Shown here: piece after piece, positions 42,931-52,331 of the stretch
How positions within the stretch are numbered: the first letter of the stretch is position 1
Layout of the letters: each line of letters starts with the position of its first letter
Assembly (NCBI GenBank): GCA_964421565.1
Contig: CAYQXJ010000010.1
Coordinates: 62,001 to 126,000 of the forward strand
Source: CAYQXJ01 sp964421565
GTDB lineage: Bacteria; Planctomycetota; Brocadiia; SM23-32
Length of the DNA: 64,000 nt
Direction: 5' to 3'
The notes under the pieces: model-generated
Seen by the model: the letters and a program-made list of their open reading frames with translations, nothing else
What the model was told of the DNA's origin: nothing
The model's database searches: none
Translations under genes and position numbers: made by a program

Positions 42931-44304
42931 ATGTGCAGCGTAGAAATGCCACCACGCACTCCGGGGGACGGCGAGCGCTCAGACGCCGAAGACCCTGAAG
43001 TTCTGGCGCAGCGGATCAAAGAACTGACTGCCGATTTGGAAACGGCAGGCAAACGTATCGAGACGCTGGAGCGCCAGTTGCAGCAGACCCGTCTTAGCAC
43101 CACCAGTAGAGCGCGCACGGATCAGGACCTTCGCTTGCTCGCCGAACAGGTCGAGCGCCAGGCGATGCTGCTGGAACGGGACGAACAGGTGGCGCGCGAG
43201 CTGCAACGCAACCTGCGCCCGGTCCTCGAGGAAGACATACCTGGGCTGAGGTTCGCAATCGAAACACGGCCCGGCACGCGCGTCGGGGGCGATTTCTTCG
43301 ATATCATCAATCTGGCCGACAACTTCGTCGCGTTCCTCATCGCCGACGTTTCCGGCTACGGGTTGCCCGCCGCCGTCATCATGGCGACCGGTCGCCTCGC
43401 CTTCCGCACTTACGCCGCCAACGAGATCAACCCGCGCGTGATCATGAAGAACGTGAACAAGGCCATGCTTCGCAGCACGCTGGCGGGACACTACCTGACG
43501 GCCTTCCTGGGGGTTCTGGATAGCGAACTGCTCACCATGCAGTATGTGAATGCTTCGCACTGCACCCCATTCGTAATCCGTGACGGCGAGGCCATCCCGC
43601 TTGACACGGAGGGCCTCTTCGTCGGCATGTTCGAGGACCCCCAGTATGAGCAGAGGGGCATCCAGCTTGAGCAGCACGATCGGCTGTTCCTCTACACCGA
43701 TGGTCTGCTGAGAGCCTTTGAGGGGCGTGACCGGCATGAAGCTGCGGAGGAGCTGGGCGAGCACTTAAAGGAGCGCAGCGCGTTCGGGATCAATGAAATC
43801 GTAGGTGGTCTGGGTAACCGCATGCGGGAGCCGGAAGACGACGTGGCCCTCCTGGGCGTGGAACTGCTGCTGGAGAAGGCACAACGCAAGGTGATCGCCA
43901 TATCGAGCATTCCCAGCGAGGTTACGCGCGTTGAGGATGCTATCCTGCCCGTCCTCAGTAACAAGGGCTATGGTGAAAGGGCAATCTTCGCCTGCAAACT
44001 CGCCCTCGAAGAGGCCGTCATCAACGCGATCAAGCACGGCAACGAGCTGGATGATACCAAGAAGGTGACTATCGGCTTCAGCGTGGATGACGATCGGACC
44101 ATTCTGAGCGTTGGGGACGAAGGGCCCGGGTTCGATCCCCAGCACGTGCCCGACCCTACGCTCGACGAGAATCTGATCGCCACCAGCGGCCGCGGCATTG
44201 CGTTGATACGGGCATACATGGACGAGGTACGCTTCAACGAAAAGGGCAACGAGATCACCATGATCAAGTATGCCCCCTGGGCCGCAGCAAAGCAGACCTC
44301 TTGA
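42931..44304 (+). CDS. SpoIIE/RsbU-type phosphatase fused to RsbW-type kinase domain
   Basis: A 457-residue signalling protein. Residues about 20-85 form a coiled coil (AQRIKELTADLETAGKRIET). A PP2C/SpoIIE phosphatase domain follows (about 90-305) with metal motifs RVGGDFFDII, IADVSGYGLPAAVIM, YTDGL and DDVALLGV. A GHKL ATPase like anti-sigma kinases ends the protein (about 315-450): N-box LALEEAVINAIKHGN, G1 GDEGPGFDP, G2 SGRGIALI. It should both phosphorylate and dephosphorylate a STAS partner, and such a partner is encoded 22 bases downstream. No sensor domain other than the coiled coil is seen. Confidence 0.93.
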   Translation: MCSVEMPPRTPGDGERSDAEDPEVLAQRIKELTADLETAGKRIETLERQLQQTRLSTTSRARTDQDLRLLAEQVERQAMLLERDEQVARELQRNLRPVLEEDIPGLRFAIETRPGTRVGGDFFDIINLADNFVAFLIADVSGYGLPAAVIMATGRLAFRTYAANEINPRVIMKNVNKAMLRSTLAGHYLTAFLGVLDSELLTMQYVNASHCTPFVIRDGEAIPLDTEGLFVGMFEDPQYEQRGIQLEQHDRLFLYTDGLLRAFEGRDRHEAAEELGEHLKERSAFGINEIVGGLGNRMREPEDDVALLGVELLLEKAQRKVIAISSIPSEVTRVEDAILPVLSNKGYGERAIFACKLALEEAVINAIKHGNELDDTKKVTIGFSVDDDRTILSVGDEGPGFDPQHVPDPTLDENLIATSGRGIALIRAYMDEVRFNEKGNEITMIKYAPWAAAKQTS

Positions 44305-44326
44305 GACCCCGAAGACGGACCGGAAC

Positions 44327-44683
44327 ATGCGCGAGAATGCGTCCGAAAACCTGACCATTGACGAGGAGTTCGTGGACGACGCGGTGGTTCTTCGCCTCTC
44401 GGGGCAGATGCGTGAGATGGGCGCCGACGTGCTGCGCGAGCGGTTGGATGCACTGTTGGCCGACGGGCATGTCCGGATCATCTTCGAGCTGGGAGACGTC
44501 TCGTTCGTCAGCTCAACAGGTCTCGGGCAGATGATGCGTGCCTACCGTACGGCCGTCAGCAGCGACGGCTATGTGCGCGTCGTCAACCCTCAGCCCCTCG
44601 TCGAGGAAGTCTTCCGGTTCACCAAACTGCACACGCTCATCGGCATCTTCTCCACCGTGGAAGAGGCCCTTGCGGCCGATTAG
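44327..44683 (+). CDS. STAS-domain anti-sigma factor antagonist
   Basis: A 118-residue SpoIIAA/RsbV-like protein. The regulatory phosphorylation site is in DVSFVSSTGLGQM, with the Ser before the Thr as the likely residue. VVLRLSGQM begins the fold and the C-terminal helix ends EEALAAD. In partner switching, the unphosphorylated form releases a sigma factor or other target from its kinase. It follows the fused phosphatase/kinase gene on the same strand and overlaps the convergent membrane-protein gene by 4 bases. Confidence 0.92.
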   Translation: MRENASENLTIDEEFVDDAVVLRLSGQMREMGADVLRERLDALLADGHVRIIFELGDVSFVSSTGLGQMMRAYRTAVSSDGYVRVVNPQPLVEEVFRFTKLHTLIGIFSTVEEALAAD

Positions 44684-45744
44684 CCGGCGTCTACGGCGTT
44701 GTCCGCTTTGCTTCTCTCTTTGCTGCTGGCTGCCAGGTTACGCAGGTCCAGCCCTTCGTACCACAGCAGGGCCAGGCCCACGGCAGTCACCGGCAGTATG
44801 TTCACAGCCCAGAGTGCCATGGCGAATGCGCCAGCCTTGCCGCTCGGGACGCCGAAGAGCTCCGCCCCCGCCATGGCGGCCGCGTGGAATAAGCCGAGGA
44901 AGCCCGGTGCCTGTGGCGCTACTACCGCCGCGGTTACGAACACCTGCACCAGCAGCGCGCCCCGGAAACCAAGGCCGAGGGCGAAGGCCCGCTCAAGCCA
45001 CCATGCTAACAACGGAAAGCACATCCATACCGCCGCGGTCAGCCCCAGCGCGACCAACACCCGCCAGCCGCTGCGCAGAAACCCCAACGAACGCGTTGCA
45101 TTCTCGAAGAAGCCCTGTAGCGGGTTCCGCCAGGAATCGGGAAGCGGCGTTGTAAGCAGCCTGCCGAGGCGCAATGCCCATTGCGGCCGGAACACAACGG
45201 TGAGAAGCCCTGCCAGTGCGATTCCCGTAATGCCGGCCAGCCAGATGCTCTGATCCCGAATAGCGCCCAGGATGTCGCTGCCAGACCCATCGGCGGCCTT
45301 CTCGATTGCGGAAGGCGTGGTAACAATCGCCAGGAGCAGAAGCATCCCCGCTCCGACCAGATCGAAGAGTCGTTCCAGCACAATGCCCGTGCCAGCCGCG
45401 TGCCCGAAGGGTATGCCGCTCTTACGGTGCAGCAGGTACGGCCGGATGACCTCCCCCGGCCGCAAGGGCAGCACGTTGCTTGACATGAAGCCGATGAGGG
45501 TGGCCGAGGCCACGTGCGAGACGGGCACTTCGTGAGCAGGACGAAGGAAGTAACGCCAGCGCACGATGCGAAGCGTGTAGGAAAGCGCCAGCATGCCGAG
45601 CGCCGGCAACACGTGGACGTAGTCCGCGCGAGCAAAAGCGTGAGCGAAGTCGCCCCAGTGATCTGTCATGCGACTGACGAAGTAGTAAACCGCGGCGCCG
45701 CTGAGCAGAAGCCCGCCGAGGACCGTCCAGTGTTGTCTGCGCAT
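44680..45744 (-). CDS. Flippase-like integral membrane protein (LPG synthase TM family)
   Basis: A 354-residue multi-spanning protein of the UPF0104 / lysylphosphatidylglycerol-synthase transmembrane family. Recognisable signatures: RIVRWRYFLRP, SNVLPLRPGEVIRPYLLHRKSGIPF and AGTGIVLERLFDLVG in the N half, and APQAPGFLGLFHAAAM later. Seven or eight hydrophobic segments are visible. There is no LPG synthase catalytic domain, so it is probably a lipid- or polymer-related transport protein. ATG 45744 is preferred; GTG 45771 would remove the ribosome site. Confidence 0.85.
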   Translation of the reverse strand: MRRQHWTVLGGLLLSGAAVYYFVSRMTDHWGDFAHAFARADYVHVLPALGMLALSYTLRIVRWRYFLRPAHEVPVSHVASATLIGFMSSNVLPLRPGEVIRPYLLHRKSGIPFGHAAGTGIVLERLFDLVGAGMLLLLAIVTTPSAIEKAADGSGSDILGAIRDQSIWLAGITGIALAGLLTVVFRPQWALRLGRLLTTPLPDSWRNPLQGFFENATRSLGFLRSGWRVLVALGLTAAVWMCFPLLAWWLERAFALGLGFRGALLVQVFVTAAVVAPQAPGFLGLFHAAAMAGAELFGVPSGKAGAFAMALWAVNILPVTAVGLALLWYEGLDLRNLAASSKERSKADNAVDAG

Positions 45745-45884
45745 AGGCGTCAATACCCCCCAATTGCCCACAGGTTAGCGGGCAGGGCGCAGGCGGACAA
45801 GCGACAGCGGGCCGCAGGTTCGCGGCCCGGACGCACTCGGCGGCCTTGACCCTGTAGAGCCCATCGCATAGAGTTCCCTACACC

Positions 45885-46766
45885 ATGACCGAACCGATCA
45901 TAGTACGGGCGGATGAGGTGAGCCGGCACGTCTGTCGCCTTTACCGTCACGTCAACACACACCTGCGCGAGGACGTGCGGCTTGCACTGGAGGGGGCGCT
46001 CGATAAAGAGTGCTCGCCGGTGGCCAGAGAGGTGCTCGGTGTCCTTATCGAGAATGCGCGAGTCAGTCTCACCCAGGGACTGCCGCTCTGCCAGGATACG
46101 GGTTTGGCGGTGGCCTTCGTGCAACTCGGCGCCCACGTACTGATCGAGGGGGCTTCCCTTCAGGATGCGATCAACGCTGGCATCCGTCGTGCCGTTGCGC
46201 AACATCCCCTCCGCGCCTCGACGGTCCGCGACCCGTTTGCGCGAGAGAACCTGAACGACAACACGCCCGCCATCGTGCACCTTGAACACGTAGAGGGAGA
46301 CGAACTGCATATGAGCCTGATCGCGAAGGGCGGCGGTGCGGAGAACATGAGCCGGGTATGCATGCTGACTCCCGCCGACGGGCGTCAGGGCCTCATCGAC
46401 GCCGTGACCGAGACTGTGCGCCGGGCCGGGGCCAACGCCTGCCCCCCCCTGATCATCGGAGTTGGGGTCGGCGGCAACTTCGAGCATTGTGCGTTGCTGG
46501 CCAAGCGGGCGCTGCTGCGCGATCTGCGCGAGCCGAACGCCGATCCTGATATGGCGGCGCTGGAGGCCGAACTGCTGGCGCGCACCAACGACCTCGGCAT
46601 CGGGCCACAGGGGTTCGGGGGGCGAACCACGGCGCTGGCGGTGCTTATCGAAACTGCTCCGTGTCACATCGCCAGTCTGCCGGTTGCCGTCAACATAGAG
46701 TGTCACTCGCACCGGCATGGTAGCGTTACGCTCGGAGGCAGTTCGCACGTGCAGGCGAAGGGCTGA
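45885..46766 (+). CDS. Class I fumarate hydratase alpha subunit-like protein
   Basis: A 293-residue protein matching the alpha (N-terminal) part of class I fumarase or L-tartrate dehydratase, which hydrates fumarate to malate with a 4Fe-4S cluster. The cluster cysteine is in GLPLCQDTGLAV, with GVGVGGNFEHCALLAKRAL and GIGPQGFGGRTTALAV as further family motifs; KGGGAENMS is the conserved loop. The beta subunit is not adjacent and not found in the window, so the enzyme must be completed elsewhere or function alone. Confidence 0.9.
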   Translation: MTEPIIVRADEVSRHVCRLYRHVNTHLREDVRLALEGALDKECSPVAREVLGVLIENARVSLTQGLPLCQDTGLAVAFVQLGAHVLIEGASLQDAINAGIRRAVAQHPLRASTVRDPFARENLNDNTPAIVHLEHVEGDELHMSLIAKGGGAENMSRVCMLTPADGRQGLIDAVTETVRRAGANACPPLIIGVGVGGNFEHCALLAKRALLRDLREPNADPDMAALEAELLARTNDLGIGPQGFGGRTTALAVLIETAPCHIASLPVAVNIECHSHRHGSVTLGGSSHVQAKG

Positions 46767-46775
46767 CCAGGCACA

Positions 46776-47327
46776 ATGGCTCCTCCTCTTCGGCGAGCAC
46801 TGATAGGCCTGTTGGTCGCGGTGGCTTCCGTGGTGTTCGTGGCCGGGCTCGTGTTGCGCGAGCGCACCGCAGCGGTGGCCAGCAGCGGGGTGGTCGGCTT
46901 CGTCTATGATGGCGACACGGTTCAGATGGCAGGTGGGGGTAAGGTGCGCCTGCTGGGTGTCGATTGCATGGATTCGCATAACGAGCGACGAGCGGCAGGC
47001 CAGGCTGCATACTATGGTATGCCCATTGAGCGTGTGCGCTACTGGTCCCAGAAGGCGACAGAGTTCACCATCCAGCAACTGAAGGGCAAGCGTGTCGTCT
47101 TGCACCAGGGCCCGCAACAGAAAGACGACTACGGCCGCGTTCTGGCTTACCTGCACATGCGGACGGAGGAAGGCGAGCGGGACTTCAACCTCTGGATGCT
47201 TCAACGCGGACTCGCGACAGCCTACCGGGCGTTTGCCCATCCGCGCCGGCCCGAGTACCTGGATGCCGAAACTGAGGCACGTTCCGAGCGGCGGGGGCTA
47301 TGGTCCGACGTGGGGCGCGAACCGTGA
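46776..47327 (+). CDS. Thermonuclease-family (SNase) nuclease with membrane anchor
   Basis: A 183-residue nuclease-like protein. Residues 1-30 form a membrane anchor or signal (ALIGLLVAVASVVFVAGLV). The SNase fold follows: FVYDGDTVQM, VRLLGVDCMDSHN and DYGRVLAYLH. The catalytic Arg pair is kept, but the active-site Glu of staphylococcal nuclease (PET motif) is Asp or absent here (CMDS), so activity is uncertain. The stop overlaps the start of the next gene by 28 bases. Confidence 0.85.
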   Translation: MAPPLRRALIGLLVAVASVVFVAGLVLRERTAAVASSGVVGFVYDGDTVQMAGGGKVRLLGVDCMDSHNERRAAGQAAYYGMPIERVRYWSQKATEFTIQQLKGKRVVLHQGPQQKDDYGRVLAYLHMRTEEGERDFNLWMLQRGLATAYRAFAHPRRPEYLDAETEARSERRGLWSDVGREP

Positions 47328-47785
47328 GGAAGTCAGCCGAGTCCGGCGCCAGTTGCGGTTCGATTCCCGGCTCGCCCGGCGTGTATGCGCTCGTGCTATG
47401 GTTGGCGGAGCCCAGATGCGTTCAGGTAGGGGCACTTGGAGAGATACGGTTCAAAGCGGGCTACTACGCCTATGTCGGAAGCGCTCAGGGCGGACTCCGT
47501 CCACGCCTGCACCGCCACCTGCGCCACCGCCGGAAGCGCCGCCATTGGCACGTGGACTACCTGCGCGAGGTCGCCGAGCCTGCCGGTGTGCTGCTCTGGC
47601 CGGGGCAGTCCCGAAACGAGTGCGTATTGGCCCTCCGGGTAAGCGCTTGCGCCGATGGTTCAGTGGCCGGGTTCGGCTGCAGCGACTGCCGCTGCGCGAC
47701 CCACCTCTACATGTGTGCCAAGAATCCGCACGAGCGGCTGACATCGCTGCGTTTGCCGGGAGCCTGTTGGGTGCCCCTGGACTGA
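47300..47785 (+). CDS. DUF123 / GIY-YIG-like protein
   Basis: A 161-residue protein of the DUF123 family, sometimes fused to endonuclease III in archaea. PGVYALVLWL, FKAGYYAYVGSAQGGLRPRL and HWHVDYLRE give the GIY-YIG-like core; the C-terminal GCSDCRCATHLYMC supplies a cysteine/histidine cluster. Function is not established for free-standing members; DNA repair is a guess from the archaeal fusions. ATG 47300 lies inside the 3' end of the nuclease gene. Confidence 0.85.
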   Translation: MVRRGARTVRKSAESGASCGSIPGSPGVYALVLWLAEPRCVQVGALGEIRFKAGYYAYVGSAQGGLRPRLHRHLRHRRKRRHWHVDYLREVAEPAGVLLWPGQSRNECVLALRVSACADGSVAGFGCSDCRCATHLYMCAKNPHERLTSLRLPGACWVPLD

Positions 47786-47808
47786 AGAAGGCGGAGACGC
47801 AAGACCGC

Positions 47809-47838
47809 TTGGGGTGCCCGGGGACGACGTGGTACAAT
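47809..47838 (+). promoter_or_regulatory. Promoter of the exported four-gene block
   Basis: TTGGGG (47809-47814) and TACAAT (47833-47838) are separated by 18 bp, 40 bases upstream of the start at 47878. No other good promoter is seen before the following three genes. Confidence 0.5.
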
Positions 47839-47877
47839 GGTCTTGTCGCACCGCAAGTACGGGAGGAGCGCACCAGA

Positions 47878-49047
47878 ATGGACCACTCGAGCCATGATAG
47901 GGCGTGCATGCACCAAGTGCTCTTTGCCTTCGTTGTCACTTGTGCGTTGTTGGCGCCTGCAGCGGCCACCGAGGCACTGCAGGGCATGGTCTCTCTCAGC
48001 GATGGCACCGAAGCGGCAGGTGAGATACGGTTCGCCAATGATCAGATCCTCCTTCACGAGCCTGGCTCGGGCCAGCGCTATTCGATCAGGCTGGCGGAGG
48101 TACGCACCATCGAATCAGTCGTGGATGAGCAGCGCATGGAGGAGAAATGGATATTCCGGGAGAGCGGCCTCGACGACAAGGTATACCTCGGGCAGTTCTA
48201 CCCGGTTCGCTACTATTTGACGCACGTTACCTTCCATGACGGCAGGCGCCTCAGCGGCCATATCCTCCCTGCCACCCTCTACGTGCACGCCGAGGGGGCC
48301 CGACGGCGGTTCATCCTGCGTCGCAAGCAGGAGGGCGAGGTCGGCGAGGGTCTGAATGAACTCGTCTTCGTCCGCTCAATCGCCCTCGGCGAAGGCGCTG
48401 GCGTCCGCGGCAGGATACATGGCACGTTGGCCCTCACAGAAGGGGAGCAACTACGCAGAGTCGTCGCGCTGAATCGGGACAAAATGTTCGCTGTCGAGGG
48501 CAAGTTTACGCCTAAGACAGGAGAGTTCGCCGCATACAACTGTACAGGGGGAGTCTATGACATTATTGTGGTGACTAACCGGGCTGTGCATCTGGCGTTC
48601 AGCGCGGAGTACGAAGATTCGGCGCAGAGACTTTCCCGCTCGGACGTTCAACCTGTGCAGCAGTGGGTGAACTCGCTACGCGACTTCTTCCACACCCGCC
48701 GCATCATGTACGCCGCCGGTAATGACGAGCGAACGTGGGCACTGGTCTGGCAGGAGCGGCGAGGCGGCACCACGCTGAAGGGCGCCGAACGGATACACCG
48801 GTGGGACGTGTGGGCCATGCACCGCCCGAACCGGGAGTGGCAGGTTCAAGAGCGCTTCTTCGTCTGGCGGGCGGTAAGCTCGCACTTGGGACTGGAACCG
48901 CTTGATGTCGTGATCAACCCCGCTTTGGGCGGCCATCGGGTAAGCGCGGAGACGCCCGAGCTTGAGCTCCGGATCGAGCTGGTGCCGACCGGTGAAGAGG
49001 CTATTCCTGAACCGGAGGAAGCCGTTGAGCAGTCCGACACAACGTGA
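47878..49047 (+). CDS. Exported protein with repeated beta domains, unknown function
   Basis: A 389-residue exported protein. MHQVLFAFVVTCALLAPAAATEA is a signal peptide. Two related beta-rich stretches follow (VSLSDGTEAAGEIRFANDQILLH near 40 and VTFHDGRRLSGHILPATLYVH near 120), a pattern seen in planctomycete exported proteins. The C-terminal half contains VVTNRAVHLAFSAEYEDSAQ and an acidic end. ATG 47878 follows GGGAGGAGCG. It is the first gene of a four-gene run whose second member overlaps its 3' end. I cannot name a function. Confidence 0.75.
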   Translation: MDHSSHDRACMHQVLFAFVVTCALLAPAAATEALQGMVSLSDGTEAAGEIRFANDQILLHEPGSGQRYSIRLAEVRTIESVVDEQRMEEKWIFRESGLDDKVYLGQFYPVRYYLTHVTFHDGRRLSGHILPATLYVHAEGARRRFILRRKQEGEVGEGLNELVFVRSIALGEGAGVRGRIHGTLALTEGEQLRRVVALNRDKMFAVEGKFTPKTGEFAAYNCTGGVYDIIVVTNRAVHLAFSAEYEDSAQRLSRSDVQPVQQWVNSLRDFFHTRRIMYAAGNDERTWALVWQERRGGTTLKGAERIHRWDVWAMHRPNREWQVQERFFVWRAVSSHLGLEPLDVVINPALGGHRVSAETPELELRIELVPTGEEAIPEPEEAVEQSDTT

Positions 49048-52000
49048 GCGGCTGATGGCCCCCATATGGCGGGCAGTAGACCGGGCGCGGATTACTTGGC
49101 GAGCCGTTCAGTTGGCCGATGGGGCGCTGCGGGTCTTCCTCCTCACCGGCGCCGCAGCAGTTGCGGGCTTCATGCTGGATAACCTTGTCCACCTGCCTCA
49201 GGGCGTCAGGCTGGTGTGGGGAGTCGGGATTCTGCTCGCGGCGATCGCGGGGATTGGGCGCTATATGCTCTATCCGCTTGCGCGACCGATAAACGACCGC
49301 ATGGTGGCTGTGCACCTGGAACGAGCTCTGCCGGAGCTGGACAACCGGTTGATCAACGCCGTGCTGCTGAGCGATGAGCGCTTCGGCCATCGGCTCACGC
49401 GCGTAATGGCCGACCTGCAGATCGCCGAAGCAGCCGGGCAACTCGATCTGCGAGCGCTCATACGACCGGTAGATCTGGAGTCACTGGCCCTCTGGGGGAA
49501 GCGCGTCCTAGTGCTCGTCGGCGTACTCGTGGTGTACGGTCTGCTATTCGGTGACTACCTGGCGAACGGCTGGGACCGCTTCGTGCACCCCCTCTCCTGG
49601 GTGCCGCCGATCACCGACACGCGTTTGGAGGTTACTCCCGGCAGTGCCGTGGTCTTGCTGGGCGAACCGCTCGACGTCGAGGCGCGGATAAGCGGTGTGC
49701 TGCCGCAAGAGGCACGGGTGAAGGTGCGAGAGGACGGCGCGGATTGGGTCGAGGACATCATGGCCTTCCGGGGCAACGCTTTTCGCTACCACTTCCCCGG
49801 CGTGCATCGCCCGTTCTCTTATCGTATTGAGGCGGGCGATGCCGTCAGCAGGCCCTATCGCGTGCAACTGCGTGAGCGCCCGCGCGTAACCGATTTGGAG
49901 GTGACCTACGAGTATCCCGGATACACCGGCCTGGGCCACCGCAAGGCAGAGGGATCGGGCGGCAACCTGCGTGCGCCGCAAGGCACAACGGCGCGGCTGC
50001 GCGCTGTGACCGACGTGCCGGTTTCCACCGGGGCGATCCGAGTCTTGACGCCGAACGGCCGGGCGGGGGACAGACCCCTCACGCGGCTCGAACCGCGAGC
50101 ACTGCAGGGAGAGCTGGTGATCAAACAGAACGGCACGTACGAGATCGTCGTAACGGACGCCCGAGGTGTCTCCAGCCTGCCCGTAACCGGGCGCATCGAT
50201 TCAGTGGCGGACTCCGCCCCGAGGACGAGAGTCCTTGAGCCCGGTCGTGACCTGAGCGTTGCTCCCGGCAGCCGCGTGGAAGTGCTCGTAGAGGCCCGAG
50301 ACGACTGGGCACTGCGGGCCTTGCGTATCATGGCCCAGGCAAGGGCGGGCGAGGCATGGCGAGAAGTGCACGGTCGAGAGTGCTCCCCGGGCACGCTTAC
50401 CGCGCGTGCGGGAACGGTGTTCGATGTCGGCGAAATGGGGCTCGAGGTTGGGGACACGGTGGAGTATTGCGCCGTGGCGGGCGACGGCATGGAGCGTGAC
50501 GCCGAGGCCGCCGGGCGCAGTCGCATCTACCGTCTTCGAGTAGTCCGTGCCGAGCTCGCTGGAGCCGCAGAAGGTGCTGTGCGCGAGGCGCTTCGCGACC
50601 TGATCAGAGGGCTCATAGCCATGCAGCGAGACAACCTCGCCGACACGCGCTCGCTGGCCGAGGAGCGGCCGCAGCGCGAGATCTTTGCCCGTCGGGCCGA
50701 GGGCCTGATTGTAGCCGAGGAGGCGATACTTTCATCGGCCATGTCGGCGGTGGACGAATACGCGGGGCAAACCGCCGGCGCCACTGCCGAAGCACTGCGA
50801 CGCATAACCGCTGACCATATCAACCGCGCAGTAGCCGCCCTGAAGTCTCTGCGCGTGGCGCCGAAGCCATATGCAGCCCCGATCGTCGATGCCGTTGCCA
50901 GGCAGGAGCGAGTCATCAAACTGTTGGAGGCACTTCTGGAAGATCCGAAGGCGACTCTTACCCAACTGCGTGCTGAGGAGGGGCCGGTTGCCGAGACGCC
51001 TGAGCGAGGAGAGGAACTCGCCCAAGGGCGCACGCTCGCAGAGCGTCTGTTGCGCGGACTCGACGAGTTCGGCGACGAGCAGCGGCGAGTGATCGAGATG
51101 AGCAAGAGGCTGGCCGAGAAAGCGGTCGATGACTTCACCGAAGAGGATGAACAACAACTGGAACAGATCATCGACACGGAGAAGGAGTGGACAAGGTTCT
51201 TCCAGGAGGCGGCCACTGACCTGAGCAAGCTCCCCCCGCAGGACTTCTCACTGGCCACGCAGGCGCAGGAATTCCTCGAAGTCTACAGCGAGGTGCAGCA
51301 GGCCGTGCAGCATGGCGAGAGGGAGGTCATCGAGATGGCAGTGCCCTATGAGCAGGCCGCGCTGGAACTGGCCGAGACTATCGAGACCAACATTGAGAAG
51401 TGGCTGATGGAGACGAAGGACGATAAGCGCTGGTCCATGGAAGAGCCGCTTGAGGACTACGAGCTGCCCATGAGCGAACTGCCGGACGAACTGCAGGACC
51501 TGATAGGCGATCTGGTGGAGAGTGAGCAGGATATGATCGAGGAAGTCGAGGACATGACCAGTGGTTGGTTCGACAGCCTCGACATCGGTGCGGGATGGAG
51601 CACCGAAGACGGCCCGATCAGTAACATGAGCGCGAAGGGGGTTACCGGCAATCGTCTGCCGAACACCAACGAAGTGGGCGGACGCAGCGGAGAGGGCCGC
51701 ACGGGCAAGTCGAGCGGCCAATTCGTGGAGCAAACGGCGACCGGCAAGGGCGGACGCCAGACCCCGACGCGCCTGACGCCCGATCCGTACGAGGCCGGAT
51801 TCGTCGAAGATACCAGCGCAGAGGCCCCCTCCGGTGCGACCGGTGGCGGCAAGGTGAGCGGCCAGGGCGCCGAAGGGCTGTACGGGCCTCTGCCTCCGCC
51901 TCTGCAGCAGAGGCTCCGCCGCGTCGCAAACAAGCAGCACGAACTCATCGACAAGGCCGAACGGCTCGACTACGGGCTGCGCAAGTACCGTGCGCCCAGG

Positions 52001-52297
52001 GCTCAACTGCCGGAGACCATAGAGTTGATGCGCCAGCAGGCGCGCGCCCTCAGCGCGGGTGAGATAGCTAACTTCGCACGCGTGCAGCGTGTTGTGCTGG
52101 CGAATCTGCGTGAGGTAAAGGACCTGACCGAGAAGCACAAACAGATCACGCGAGATCGCAGCCCGCTGCTGCCCAAGCACGTGCGCGAGCAGATCGCCGC
52201 TGCCCGGGGGGAGGACGTGCCCGAGCTCTACAGAGAGATGGTCCGCAACTACTACCGCGCGCTCAGCGAGGGTGTGTCGCTACAGGATTCCCAGTGA
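49025..52297 (+). CDS. Large membrane-anchored coiled-coil protein (planctomycete-type)
   Basis: A 1090-residue protein. Two N-terminal membrane helices (about 36-54 and 60-80) and a third (about 158-178) are followed by Ig-like beta domains (EVTYEYPGYTGLGHR, VTGRIDSVADSAP), then a long coiled coil from about 500 to 800 (RLAEKAVDDFTEEDEQQLEQ) and a Gly/Ser/Thr-rich linker before a final helical part. It resembles large planctomycete proteins found near MoxR/DUF58/vWA genes. TTG 49025 is chosen because GGAGG lies 7 bases upstream; it overlaps the previous gene. ATG 49055 lacks a site. Confidence 0.8.
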   Translation: MSSPTQRERLMAPIWRAVDRARITWRAVQLADGALRVFLLTGAAAVAGFMLDNLVHLPQGVRLVWGVGILLAAIAGIGRYMLYPLARPINDRMVAVHLERALPELDNRLINAVLLSDERFGHRLTRVMADLQIAEAAGQLDLRALIRPVDLESLALWGKRVLVLVGVLVVYGLLFGDYLANGWDRFVHPLSWVPPITDTRLEVTPGSAVVLLGEPLDVEARISGVLPQEARVKVREDGADWVEDIMAFRGNAFRYHFPGVHRPFSYRIEAGDAVSRPYRVQLRERPRVTDLEVTYEYPGYTGLGHRKAEGSGGNLRAPQGTTARLRAVTDVPVSTGAIRVLTPNGRAGDRPLTRLEPRALQGELVIKQNGTYEIVVTDARGVSSLPVTGRIDSVADSAPRTRVLEPGRDLSVAPGSRVEVLVEARDDWALRALRIMAQARAGEAWREVHGRECSPGTLTARAGTVFDVGEMGLEVGDTVEYCAVAGDGMERDAEAAGRSRIYRLRVVRAELAGAAEGAVREALRDLIRGLIAMQRDNLADTRSLAEERPQREIFARRAEGLIVAEEAILSSAMSAVDEYAGQTAGATAEALRRITADHINRAVAALKSLRVAPKPYAAPIVDAVARQERVIKLLEALLEDPKATLTQLRAEEGPVAETPERGEELAQGRTLAERLLRGLDEFGDEQRRVIEMSKRLAEKAVDDFTEEDEQQLEQIIDTEKEWTRFFQEAATDLSKLPPQDFSLATQAQEFLEVYSEVQQAVQHGEREVIEMAVPYEQAALELAETIETNIEKWLMETKDDKRWSMEEPLEDYELPMSELPDELQDLIGDLVESEQDMIEEVEDMTSGWFDSLDIGAGWSTEDGPISNMSAKGVTGNRLPNTNEVGGRSGEGRTGKSSGQFVEQTATGKGGRQTPTRLTPDPYEAGFVEDTSAEAPSGATGGGKVSGQGAEGLYGPLPPPLQQRLRRVANKQHELIDKAERLDYGLRKYRAPRAQLPETIELMRQQARALSAGEIANFARVQRVVLANLREVKDLTEKHKQITRDRSPLLPKHVREQIAAARGEDVPELYREMVRNYYRALSEGVSLQDSQ

Positions 52298-52331
52298 GGT
52301 TGAGAACGCCGTAACCATAGTGGCGGGTACG

